Of a stretch of 64,000 nucleotides of DNA, positions 45,077-55,559 are shown in pieces. Position numbers and translations under genes: made by a program. Location: positions 248,001 through 312,000 of the forward strand of contig JAQFVV010000459.1 of assembly GCA_028023455.1 (NCBI GenBank), read 5' to 3'. Below the pieces are notes generated by a model that saw only the letters and a list, made by a program, of their open reading frames with translations, was not told where the DNA came from and searched no databases. Position 1 is the stretch's first letter, and each line of letters begins with the position of its first letter. Source of the DNA: Epiperipatus broadwayi. Taxonomy: Eukaryota > Onychophora > Udeonychophora > Euonychophora > Peripatidae.

Positions 45077-46090
45077 TTAAGGAGAAATCTTAAGACTTTT
45101 CCAAAAGTGAATTTTTTTTAGTATAGGACAGACTTCTTGAAATCCATTTTTGAAGTCTTTGTTTGTAATATATAAAATAACTGGATTAATCCAGCTAGAA
45201 GATGCCCATATATGAAGTGCAATAGCCGCTACCCATCGAGGAAAAAGAACTTCATCTAAACTATAATAAAACTTCAGGAATGCAGCTCCAACAAAAGGTG
45301 TATAAAGGCAAAAAAATGCGAATACTATTATTAGCAGACTTTTAGCCAATTTAATTTCTTTTTGCCGTCTAACGTCCTGTTGATCAGTTTTACCATTTGC
45401 ATGCTTATCTTTTCCAAGACGCTTTCCACTTGATATGACAACATTCAAAATCTGTTGATTACAAAAAAATATAATGATGACTGGAATAATATACACAATA
45501 ACAAGAAGAATGAAAGGATATGCATCATAATCATAGACGCATAGGCCAGCTTCTAAATAATATCTTAAACGACCAAGACCAATTAAAGGACACATTCCTA
45601 AAAATACGGTAAGTATCCAAAACAGAAGAAGCATCAGACTTACATTTTTAACCGTGAAAATTGTGCTAAAATAGTGTGATTTTGCTATCATAACATAGCG
45701 ATTGATACTGAGCAACATTAATATATATAAAGAATTGATCTGACTTGAAAACACAAAGAAGTATTGAATACCGCAAAGTATTTTACTTTTTGATAGCAAT
45801 GGTCCATTAAATATTTCCACAATTGCTAATGGATATTGAAAAATTGCTTTTTGTATATCAACTACTGCTAGATTGGCTACAAATACATTTGAAATCGTTC
45901 GTAAGTTTTTAACTTTATATAAGGCCAACAGTACAATAACATTGACTAAAAAAGTAAGTGATATGATCAAAATTAGGTGACAAAGTTCGCCATATCTTTC
46001 AGCTTTATTAAAATAAAAATGAAACATTTCATCTGTAAAATTAGTAGAAAAAATTGTCTCATTGAAAGGACTCGTAAAAAATGGTTTCAT
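45077..46090 (-). CDS. Class A (rhodopsin-like) GPCR, single-exon coding region
   Basis: A seven-helix plasma-membrane receptor. I start it at the Met at 46090 (MKPFFTSPF, 337 residues) rather than at 46174, because the extra 28 residues are atypical and a splice-acceptor-like TTATTTCAG lies in that extra part. The N-terminus has two N-glycosylation sites (N10, N17). TM1 ~37-59; TM2 ~68-92 with the sodium-site Asp78 (LAVVD); Cys106 and Cys184 form the expected disulphide. TM3 ends in NRY (130-132) instead of DRY; Trp158 in TM4; Pro203 in TM5; FFCLYTP in TM6 instead of FxxCWxP; TM7 has NPVILY (302-307). A basic third intracellular loop carries GKRLGKDK. NRY is shared with melatonin receptors, and the protein resembles melatonin/opsin-type receptors, but there is no retinal-binding Lys in TM7. 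The ligand is unknown. The frame is intact, so it is probably functional. Confidence 0.93.
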   Translation of the reverse strand: MKPFFTSPFNETIFSTNFTDEMFHFYFNKAERYGELCHLILIISLTFLVNVIVLLALYKVKNLRTISNVFVANLAVVDIQKAIFQYPLAIVEIFNGPLLSKSKILCGIQYFFVFSSQINSLYILMLLSINRYVMIAKSHYFSTIFTVKNVSLMLLLFWILTVFLGMCPLIGLGRLRYYLEAGLCVYDYDAYPFILLVIVYIIPVIIIFFCNQQILNVVISSGKRLGKDKHANGKTDQQDVRRQKEIKLAKSLLIIVFAFFCLYTPFVGAAFLKFYYSLDEVLFPRWVAAIALHIWASSSWINPVILYITNKDFKNGFQEVCPILKKIHFWKSLKISP

Positions 46091-46117
46091 TATACAAACA
46101 CTTGCAGTAATTGTTAT

Positions 46118-46131
46118 TCTAATTTCTACTG
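46118..46131 (-). promoter_or_regulatory. Possible 3' splice site before the GPCR start codon
   Basis: On the minus strand TGTTATTATTTCAG precedes a ~39-nt leader and the chosen start codon. It suggests a 5'-UTR intron in a gene whose coding part is intronless. The exact boundary is about 46129; this is inference from consensus only. Confidence 0.35.
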
Positions 46132-46179
46132 AAATAATAACACAAACATGTAGACTTTTATTTTCAGCTTCCAAAATAA

Positions 46180-49100
46180 GTTTACGATAAAATACGATCT
46201 TTAGTTATTTCAGAAAATATATATTTTATTGAAGGCTTATAGAATTGTTTTACATTTTAATTCATCCCGAAATACAGAGTGCTACAAAAGTGGGTCACTA
46301 AGATGGATAAATGAAATTGTATTGCACATTGGAACTATAAATAAATAAATAAATAAAACATTTTTTATAAAGTGTACTTAATTTTAGTTAACATAATAAC
46401 ACTAATAACAGACGTATTGCTAAGCAAACCTCATTACATTTCTACATTTTTTACATCATTATTTATTTAGTTTCAGTTCAGTATATTTGATGTAAATTCT
46501 TGTTATAGATTTAATAATATTTAAATAAATACAATATTTTAATTTTGTTTAATATATCAAAGACTATTTTTGAAGTTCGGATTGCATTTAAACTCTAAGT
46601 GGAATAATATTTATTTTAGAATTACTTTTTAAAACATTTTTTATATAAAAAAAATCTATTTAAGTAGTGGAAAGACAATATAAGGGTTTTAATAAAATGG
46701 TAATGAAAAATAATAATTATATGAAAACTGACGCAGAGGAAAAGAATAATACATTTAAAATAGTAAAGTTAATAAAGTATATAAAAATAAAAAAATACTA
46801 ATTATAAGTATAAAGTTTGAGATATATTAAAAAAATGGAAAGAATCTAATAATCTTATAACATCAGACAAATTAGTCTTAATGCTGTTGAAAGAGCACAT
46901 CTGACAAAGGAATACCAGTTTTCAATTGTCGATGGGAAGAATTAAACAGAGTAGATGACATGAAAAACATAAGGCAATTGATTGGATCACAAACACAAAA
47001 AAAATACATTACAAAGAATTTGATTTATCAGTGTCAAATTTTCTACACTCGCTATTCTCTTAGCAACTATTACAGATAAATACATGAGATTATCTAATGA
47101 TACAACTTCTCAGTAAAAGATTATATCTATGATTTTACATAACTACATAAAATAGTGCAATTTAATCTGTATTTTTCAATGTATAATATCTTATGAGATA
47201 TAATTAAAAATTTATTCCAATGTACATTCTTGAAACATGTGAATCTGAATATAATCCCAGGATGAACTTTGCATTGAATTAAAACTCAGTTGTTAACACA
47301 AGACTTGCTCTTTGTCATACATATTTATCATTTATTCTGAATTTATCCATTCCAAATTAATACAATTTGATATGCAAGAGTCAAATTTTCTATGCTCATA
47401 ACTTTGTCGCCTACCATTTCGCATAAATAAATCAGTAGTTATTAATAAAAACTGTTTAACATAAAGATTAATATATTCTTTATATATATAATATTACAAA
47501 TCGATGTCTATATTTCTTCAAAATAATATACGTAAATTTATAAATAAATAGTAGAAAATACAGTATTTAAAAGTGTATAAAAATATATCTATAACCGTAC
47601 TGTATTTTTTTCCAATGCGTAAGCTTGTGGTTAAGACCTGTAGAGGTCCCTACCTTCGCATTTTCAACCACACATGCTTTAGGTTTATTGCCTTAGTAAA
47701 TATTACTAATATTTATTTATAAATTTTTGTATTTATATATAAAATGGAATTAAACTTTATATCATTTTTTTCATATATAATAAATATTCTTTAAACTTCA
47801 AGTAAAACAACTTTATGGGATAATTCAGTATAATATCATATTTGATCATTGTTAAGGACGTACAAATAAATACATGAAAAAATAAACCGCAAAATGAAAT
47901 TTTCATACTAAAGCAGCCTCATCAATTATCTCCGAAATCTTCATCTTTCTCACACATTGATTCATTATTTGGTCAATGTTTTTCAAGATGATTATTTCAC
48001 ATATTTATGTATAAAAATAGTGGTATAAATATTAAACTGAGATTTAAAGTTTTTATCTGGGCAATATACAATTCGATTTTAATAAATTATTAGTACTAAT
48101 CATTTATAAATTTATCAGCAGTGGATAGTGTCAAAGATAAGAGTCCAGAAATTTGGCACTTGTCAATCAAATTGTAATACTTTGGTACTGATAAATATGA
48201 AAAAAATGATGAAGTCATATGGTTACACAAAATATGTATTTTAAATATTGCCTTTTTTAGACCTCTTTATTCATATGTTTCAAAAATATGTAGTATAGTG
48301 AAAGTTTGAAGAATATCTTAAAAAGATATTGCATATAAAATGAACTAATAAGTTGATTAATTTTATGTATTTGCATATAAAAACAAATATATTATTCTTT
48401 GAAAAACTATAAAGTTCATATCTACGCTAGAGATAATCACTAGTTTAATAAACTATTAATAAAAAAATGATGTATATAATTAATATGCTTGGTGTCAAAC
48501 TTAAATGTGAAGAATGTTTGACACTTGTAAATCACCATAAAATAATTTGATATTGATATATATTAAACCGATTATGAATATAATGTAAGCCAATTGATGA
48601 ATACTGGCTTAGCCCATACTGTACTTCTTAGGATTCCCCCCCTTATTATTATATTATTAATGAAATCAATTAATACTTCACGTGACTTATTCAACTTTTA
48701 TTTACAAATGTAATATAAAGAGTGTCCTAATATATATTACTCTAAATAAGTTTATTTTCTTTTTTTTTACCGATAAGTGCAACAAGAGAACGGATTCAAA
48801 ATCTATATCTAGACTTATCCCCATACGGCTATTTAAGTTGAAGAGCTAGATTTGAAAACGTGAAGGTCTGAAAAATTCAGATTTTCTTTATAATAGATAA
48901 GTATTAGATAAATGCTGGGCTTGGGTTTGTATTTTGGAACTGGTGTCTGGCTGCTGTAGCTACTCACTGACAAGATAGCTCAAAATCCAGATTTGGGATG
49001 GGGATAAATCTAGATCGAGATTTTGTATGCGATATCTTGCTGCATTTATGATAAAAAAATAAAAAATAAACTTGTTTCAGACGTTTCAAAAATGGGTGGA

Positions 49101-50047
49101 ATTTTTAACGTCAATTGTTCTTTTCAAATGCTTGTTTGTGTAGATTGAGGTTGTTGTTGTTTTTTTTAGAAATATGAAAAGAGAGATGAAATTGATTTAT
49201 TTTATGTATTTATAATTCTTTATTACTATATTAATATGAAGGTTTGTTTGGCCATTTGTTACTTCAAAACTCAAGAAATATTACACCAATCTTGATTAAT
49301 CTTGCACAATTTTTTTAGGGACAATTACATAGGCTATGGATTTTTTCCTTCTCATATTTGTTTTAAAAGCTTTTGCAATATAAAAATTAATCAACATTGT
49401 AATCATTTTTGAATGACTTCATTAAAATGAAAAAGAAAAGATTGAAATACATACTACTGAAATGGAAAGAATTTTAATTTTTGTTTAATTATTTAAATTG
49501 TTTTTACCATGTATTTATTATTTTTACTTACAAGTAAATAAAATGAAATTTTGTAAATATATTTTAAATTAATTATATTTTGTTTGTACAATATAGTTAA
49601 TTTTTCACTTCCAATTGGAGCATGAACAAAATACAATGATGTTAAAATTTCATAGCCTTTTCTAAAAGACGGTTTATCACATGAAAAATACTACATATAC
49701 TAAAACATTATCAATTTCAACAGCATAAGTAATCATAAAAAGTTTTATTTTGTGCAATATTGCTGTTGATAAATACATAAATATATAAGACATGGGTGTA
49801 GCACGTATTGCACTATATTTTTTCATTCCTCTAATGCGAGCAACGCGACGCCGTGGATATATACATATTTGAGACTCCTATTCATAAATTATGTTATTTA
49901 CATAAAAAAAAAAAAAAATTTTTTTTATTTGCAACATTATCATTATTTTACTAACAAAAGCAAAGCCGTGGACAAATAAAATCTCCATTAATTAAAAACT
50001 ATTGCTATAATAATAAAAATAATAATTATAACAATAATTAACCATTA
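46180..50047. other. Gene-free AT-rich stretch with small repeats
   Basis: No ORF of note. It holds an (AAAT)n run near 46335, a compound hairpin at 47614-47662 and two diverged copies of a repeat near 48075-48215 and 48437-48590 that resembles the body of the SINE at 50.6 kb. Imperfect repeats with CAAATTTTCTA lie near 47034 and 47390. Confidence 0.5.
47614..47662. repeat. Compound hairpin
   Basis: AATGCG (47614) pairs with CGCATT (47657), enclosing GACCT/AGGTC (47635-47648). It could be a worn tRNA-like fold, but no anticodon arm or B-box is convincing. Confidence 0.5.
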
Positions 50048-50507
50048 TATACAGTCTCTCAATCTTCTTAACCTTCTTCAACTGTTGTTAAATTCAAAAG
50101 GAAACAAACATGATCAATTCAAGTCCCATGAATCCCAAATTTTAACGTTAGCAGCTTATCTATTATTTATATTCATTTTATTTTTATTTATTACAATTTC
50201 CTCCTTAATATTTTTTTACTGAAAGTGTTAAGATTCTTCATGAAGAGAGAAACAATAATAAAAGAAAAATTAAGAATGCAATTTTAATACTAGAAATAAA
50301 ATGAATATAATTAATAGACAAGTTGCTAACATTGAAATTCGGGATTTATGAGATTTGAGTTAACGGTGTTTGCTTCCATTATGTTTTTTTGTTTTTTTTA
50401 ATTTAACAGCAGTTGAGGAGGGTTAAGGAATTAACCAAAAGTATTTATGTTTTTCTGCAGATTAAGGAATTAACTGAAAGTACTTCTGCAGATTGAGAGA
50501 CTGTATA
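50048..50507. mobile_element. 460-bp palindromic MITE
   Basis: The two halves are imperfect reverse complements along their length, meeting at CTTCATGAAG near 50238. The ends are perfect: TATACAGTCTCTCAATC (50048-50064) and its complement (50491-50507). The insertion site would be TA or TATA, with CAGTCTCTC as the terminal sequence, as in Tc1/mariner-type MITEs; superfamily assignment is inference. The right half has an extra duplicated ATTAAGGAATTAAC(T/C) block. Confidence 0.85.
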
Positions 50508-50604
50508 CATCAGTTAATTGCTGTTATATTTACTATATATATATATATATATGTGTGTGTGTAACATATTAATCGTTAATAGAGGTTTGAAATTTATCTA
50601 GTCA

Positions 50605-50880
50605 AGCATTGTTAGCCGAGGGGTCAGTGCAACTGCCTTGCTTGCAAGCAGTAGTTGGTTGAAGACGGTTATGGGTTCGCCTCCCTGTCAATGCTATGAC
50701 ACATGAAAAAAATATTATCTGTGTTAGAAATACCTTCTAGTTTAATAAATGGTTAATAATAATCATTGTTGTATATATCTGAAATGGATGGTATCAAAGT
50801 TATGAGTATAAAAATTTTGATTTTTGTGATAATATATTGTATTGATAAATACTAAGCAACTTATGAAAACATATGTCAGA
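50605..50880 (+). mobile_element. tRNA-derived SINE with class II-like tRNA head
   Basis: The head (50609-50697) folds like a tRNA. Acceptor arms GCATTG and CAATGC pair perfectly; the A-box is TTAGCCGAGGGGTCA; an ACTGC/GCAGT stem encloses an 11-nt loop with a duplicated CTTG; an extended variable region follows; the T-arm B-box is GGGTTCGCCTCCC. The oversized anticodon loop argues against a working tRNA. The AT-rich body resembles copies near 48.1 and 48.5 kb (AGTTTAATAAA, GGATGGTATCAAAGTTA, AAATACTAA). Confidence 0.65.
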
Positions 50881-51074
50881 AATTAAGATTCACCAGCTTA
50901 TGAATGTTGAAACAATATTTAGAGTCGTTCGTTTTTTTATACTTTTCATAAATGTATCTAGACTGGAGGTTTTAAGTATATCTCAAAAAAAAAAAAATCA
51001 TAGGGCAAGACGTACAAATATATATGCATTGAATCTTGTAAATATGAAAATACTGGATTGTAGGAATAGTATAT

Positions 51075-51295
51075 ATAATAATATAAAGCTGAATACTGAT
51101 TATATATATATATATGTGAGGATAGTAATATAGACCAACTGATGATTGCTGGTTTAGCATGAAATATGTATATTGGTGATTATTTATCTTTTCAACATGT
51201 GTGCAATCAGGTGGGTCAGCAATATGAGTTGGCAATAAGAGTGGCGGGTCGTGTGAAAGTCTGAATTCGAACCCACATATATTACATATAGAAAT
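51075..51295 (+). mobile_element. tRNA-related SINE-like repeat, copy B
   Basis: Collinear with the copy at 2020-2218, including GGTTTAGCATGAAATA, TCTTTTCAACATGTGT and the B-box-like CTGAATTCGAACCC. Divergence is moderate, chiefly substitutions. Confidence 0.65.
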
Positions 51296-52379
51296 GCAGG
51301 TTTAAGCCTGTACAATGTATTAATAATAGAATAAAGAAAAATTATATGAATGAAAACATTTGGAGATATATAAAAAAAAAATTAAGAAAAATAATATGAA
51401 TATATAAAAAGATTTAGATATGTATAATATAGGATTATATACATTTTAAGAAAAATTTCATGGATATAAAAATATTCAGATATTATTGAAAATCAAAGTC
51501 CTTCTATGAATATACTGGTCTACAAATATTGATTTAATTAAAACAATGTGAAGATGGTTTTAAATAGTTAAAAATAATCAAAAATATTTGTTCATTACGT
51601 TTTAGTAGATTAAAAAAAAAAAAACGAACTGAGAAAGTATAAAGAATTAAACATTTTGAAAAGAGAAAAAAGCATATTCAAATAATCATAATTTATAAGA
51701 ATTGATGTTGGAAATAAACAATTCTTCAAAATTAAAAGAGATACAAAAAACTGCAAATGGGATATAAATTATAAAATTAGATTTAAAAAAAAAATATATT
51801 GTTTGAAAAGTAAATTATTAATAATATCATATTTGGATTATGAAATTTGGATAAAGTTACCTAATTAGCTAATAAATATATTATTTTAAAAATAGCATTT
51901 ACAAAAAATATAGTATTTCTGTTAATGTAAAAAAGCAAGGAGGTATAAAAGGGCGACGAAAAATAGTAGATGCAAATATCATAACTGGAAAATGAATTTA
52001 GAAGAAAAAATATTATAGCAAAGACAAAATACAATTCATAAAATAATGAAAATAAATTTTAAAAAATAAGAGAAATATGTATGTATAAATAAGTAATAAA
52101 CATTTTTTAAGTTCATTCAGTATAGAATTAAATCTGATGACATGACTAATTTGTTAGTTAAGGAGGGGGAAATTAAAGTATTTACAAATTGGAGAAAAAT
52201 TACAAGTAATGATAATGACAACATTTATACTGATCTGTATTAGAATTTAAAGATAATAAAAAAGTTTTGATTTAATGCCATTATTAAAGAGATAATGAGA
52301 AAAACTTATAATAAATGAAGTAAATTTTTACACTGTACAGGCTTACACACACATGCAAATATATATTATAATATATAAT

Positions 52380-52494
52380 GGATTCGAACTCAGACTTTCA
52401 ACATGAGAAAGTCAATATGTGTATGATCATATGAATCAACAATATGAGATGGCATGGAGAGTTGAGGGTCGTGTGAAAGTCTGAGTTCGAATCC
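52380..52494. mobile_element. 115-bp element with perfect 21-bp inverted B-box ends
   Basis: 52380-52400 (starting GGATTCGAACTCAGAC) is the exact reverse complement of 52474-52494. Both ends are the T-arm/B-box of the SINE-like family at 2.0 and 51.1 kb, one in each direction. The interior carries that family's AATATGAGATGGCATGGA block. It may be a head-to-head or rearranged SINE. Confidence 0.7.
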
Positions 52495-52982
52495 CTCATA
52501 AATGAAGTATTAAAATGAGCTTTTAAAAAATTAGAAGTTTTTTTTAACTAACGATTTAAGTAAGCTATCAGCTAAAATGGTTTTAAAAATATGTTAAGTA
52601 TTTTTATCAATGAAACATTTGACAGTATTGGAAGATTGTAATTTTAATTAAGATGGAGATAATAGAGATTGTTTTATTTATTAAATACATATTTTTCTCA
52701 TTTATTATTGCGAATAATAAACTTCAGACATCAGAAAAAATATAGAAAGAATTTTGAAATTATTGGAAAATTATTCAATATATTTTGCATTGATTCATAT
52801 TATAAAATGAATGTCAAATAAGATAGAAAAACCATATTTAGATTTATTTGATACCGAAAGAGCAAATAACAGAGCATTAGAGACGTCAGTGTTTTAAGTG
52901 CAAATAAAAGAAATTATAGTTGGAAAAAGTTTTATTATAAATTTTTAAATAATTTACTATTTCATTTTTATTATTAAAAAAA

Positions 52983-53163
52983 GATTGCCTTGACAACAGT
53001 TAGAAATTATCGATTGTTATTTGTGTAAGTGTTGATTGATTTAAATGATATATACATATATTGCTAAAGGAGGTTGCCTTGACAATAGTTTGAAATTGTT
53101 GATTATTATTAATATTGGTATTTTCTAAGTGTTGATTGGCTTTTAATGATATATATTTATATA
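52983..53163. repeat. Diverged tandem duplication of about 90 bp
   Basis: Two units share TTGCCTTGACAA, AAGTGTTGATTG and AATGATATATA in order (starts 52983 and 53071). Confidence 0.75.
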
Positions 53164-53539
53164 ATCTGGAAAATTGTAAATTAGAACGGCGACAAATGAG
53201 ATAGGCATCAAACAGAATAATCTTCTAGCATCATATTTATTCTATTGTTTTATGAGAAATGAAAAATAAATTAAAATTAATTATACAATATAAAATATTA
53301 AATATAGCTATAATAAAAAATACAGGCTACCAGCATTCCTTTTATTAGAAGATACATGTCATTTTGTTAATGCTAAAAAACAAGAAATATGATTTGTAAG
53401 AAGTAAGGAAAATTAAAACTAAAACATTTTAAATTAAGTAATAAGAAAACTAAAATAGTAATAATTAATATGTAGTTGTTTTATAGACATCCACGCTGCA
53501 TGAAAAAAATATAACTTATGAACATTTCCAGGCCTTTTT

Positions 53540-53960
53540 TTTAAATTCGAATTCCTTGGGTTTTTTTTTACTTTTTTTTATTTATAAATAAATTAAATAC
53601 AAATTTTATTTTATTTTTTTGTAAACATTTATTTTTATTAACATGAACAAAATAAATAAATATAAAATAAAATCAACATTTTTGGGGGGTTTTTTGGGAG
53701 GGTTTCTTTCTGTTTTTTAAATGTAAACTTAGTAAGCTTATTACGTTGTATTTTTGTTTTCCTATTTTTGTTTAAAAAATAAATCCTAAAGTTAGTAAGC
53801 TTTTTTTTTTTTATTTCACTTTTTTAAAAAAAAAAATAACATAAACAAATTTAAAACTTATTACGATTTTTTTTTTTTTTTGCTTTCACTTTGTTTTTGT
53901 TTTTAAAAAAAACAACATCAAAAAAATTAAAGCTTATAGGTTTTTTTTTTGGTTCCACTT
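53540..53960. repeat. Alternating T-tract/A-tract array, unit about 70 bp
   Basis: Several units of a TTAGTAAGCTTATTACG-like start, a long T-run, TTTCACTTTTT and an A-run follow one another. Adjacent T- and A-runs can pair. Confidence 0.65.
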
Positions 53961-55559
53961 GAAACGGTATTATTTAGCTATCATCCCATTTCATCTACTA
54001 TGTTCTATCATAGTTAGTATCTTTTCCAACAGTTTGACCCTCATAGTCCACGTATATAATCAGAATAATTTATTTTGATATACAATAGCGTACATTTACG
54101 TGTATGTGCGGAAATGTGCACACATTTAATATATATTAATGTCTGTATGAGTATAATGTATATGCAGTTATAAATTTAAAATTAATAAAATGATATAATT
54201 AAATGAAGTTGTGTGAACATTATTATATGTGAGTAACCACTTACATTTACAACTCTTTTAAATTAATCATAAAAGTTTGAAATATTCTCAGTTAAAAACT
54301 CTTTACTTAAATGCATTGGTATATAAATTTCAATTCCTGGTATAGTCTCACACACATATATAATAAAATGTTTACAAACTCTTTTAAAAAAAGTTATCTG
54401 TTTTATAAAAAAAATTGTCAATTCTTGGGAAACCATCTGCAAGCAATCAGCAACAACCGAAATCAACCTTTCTTTAGGGTCTTAGAGACGTTGGCCCCCA
54501 CCTTTGAACACTAATTAGAAAACAATACATTTCTTAAGATAGCAATTAATGAAACTTGGGATTAAAATTTTAAATGTATTTTAAAAATAAAAATTTGCAC
54601 TTTTCTAATTATCTAAATGAAAAAATAATAACTTACTCAGTTATTATTCTATTACTTGCTAATATTTGTTTTATATATGTTTACTTTATAACCCACCTGT
54701 GTGTGTTGTTCAATGCACTTATGTTTATTTAATCTATATTTAAGAATTAAAATATATTAAATTAGGAACAATGTGTCGTGTGTCATTCATAGTCCATTCC
54801 AAATCTTAGTTAAATTCCTTAATACTAGCATTAATTATTAATGTATACATCAAATTTCACATTTATTATGGTTTCTTTTTTTTTTTGGTATAAATAAATT
54901 TAAAAAACAATCTGTTCATGGTTACAATAATATATCAGATGTATAGTTTGAACAAAGTGGTCATTAATTGTGAGAATCAAACAACGTCTAGGTTTTCTGA
55001 GTTCTTTGTCTCGTTGAGGTTATCGAGAATACGTTATTTGACAAGTTATCTCCTTCAAAATATTGTTCAGACATACCCTTTGACAAGGTTTTGCACCTTA
55101 AAACTTGACTACAGATGTGTGTAAACCCTCTGATAATTATTGCTTGGTCAAATCATGTGATTTCAAAAAAAAAACAAATTAAACTTTATTTACAATTAAT
55201 GATTTATACATAATTGTAAGACACACACCCTCACACAACACTGTAAAAAAGTGTGAAGTATGCAAATTTGCTGAAATAATTTACTGAGATGTGACAACAC
55301 AGCCTGCAATGTGTAGCACAACAGAACTGTTGTATACATGTAACACATGGCCACGAAAATACATTCGGCAGAGTAAATGGTGTTTTTATGTGTTTTAGCA
55401 CATAAATCATGCCTATCATGCAACATGGATGTCTATAAAATAACTACCATTAATACATTAACAAACAGAAAATGAATGGAAAACAAAAAAAAATATTATA
55501 TGGAAGTAGAGTAATGTAATTTTAATTAGAATAAAATCCAATGTGTATTAATAGTAGTT

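Larger units (their letters stand above)
52500..55480. other. Gene-free AT-rich stretch
   Basis: ORFs at 54263-54466, 54311-54514, 54918-55124 and 55196-55426 have no family I recognise. The block 55200-55430 is GC-richer and has protein-like translations on both strands but no motif. Tandem repeats within are listed separately. Confidence 0.4.

Noticed and set aside
55196-55426. 76-codon Cys-rich minus-strand ORF
   Set aside because: Cys-rich in two overlapping frames, which points to base composition; no zinc-finger spacing and no family recognised.
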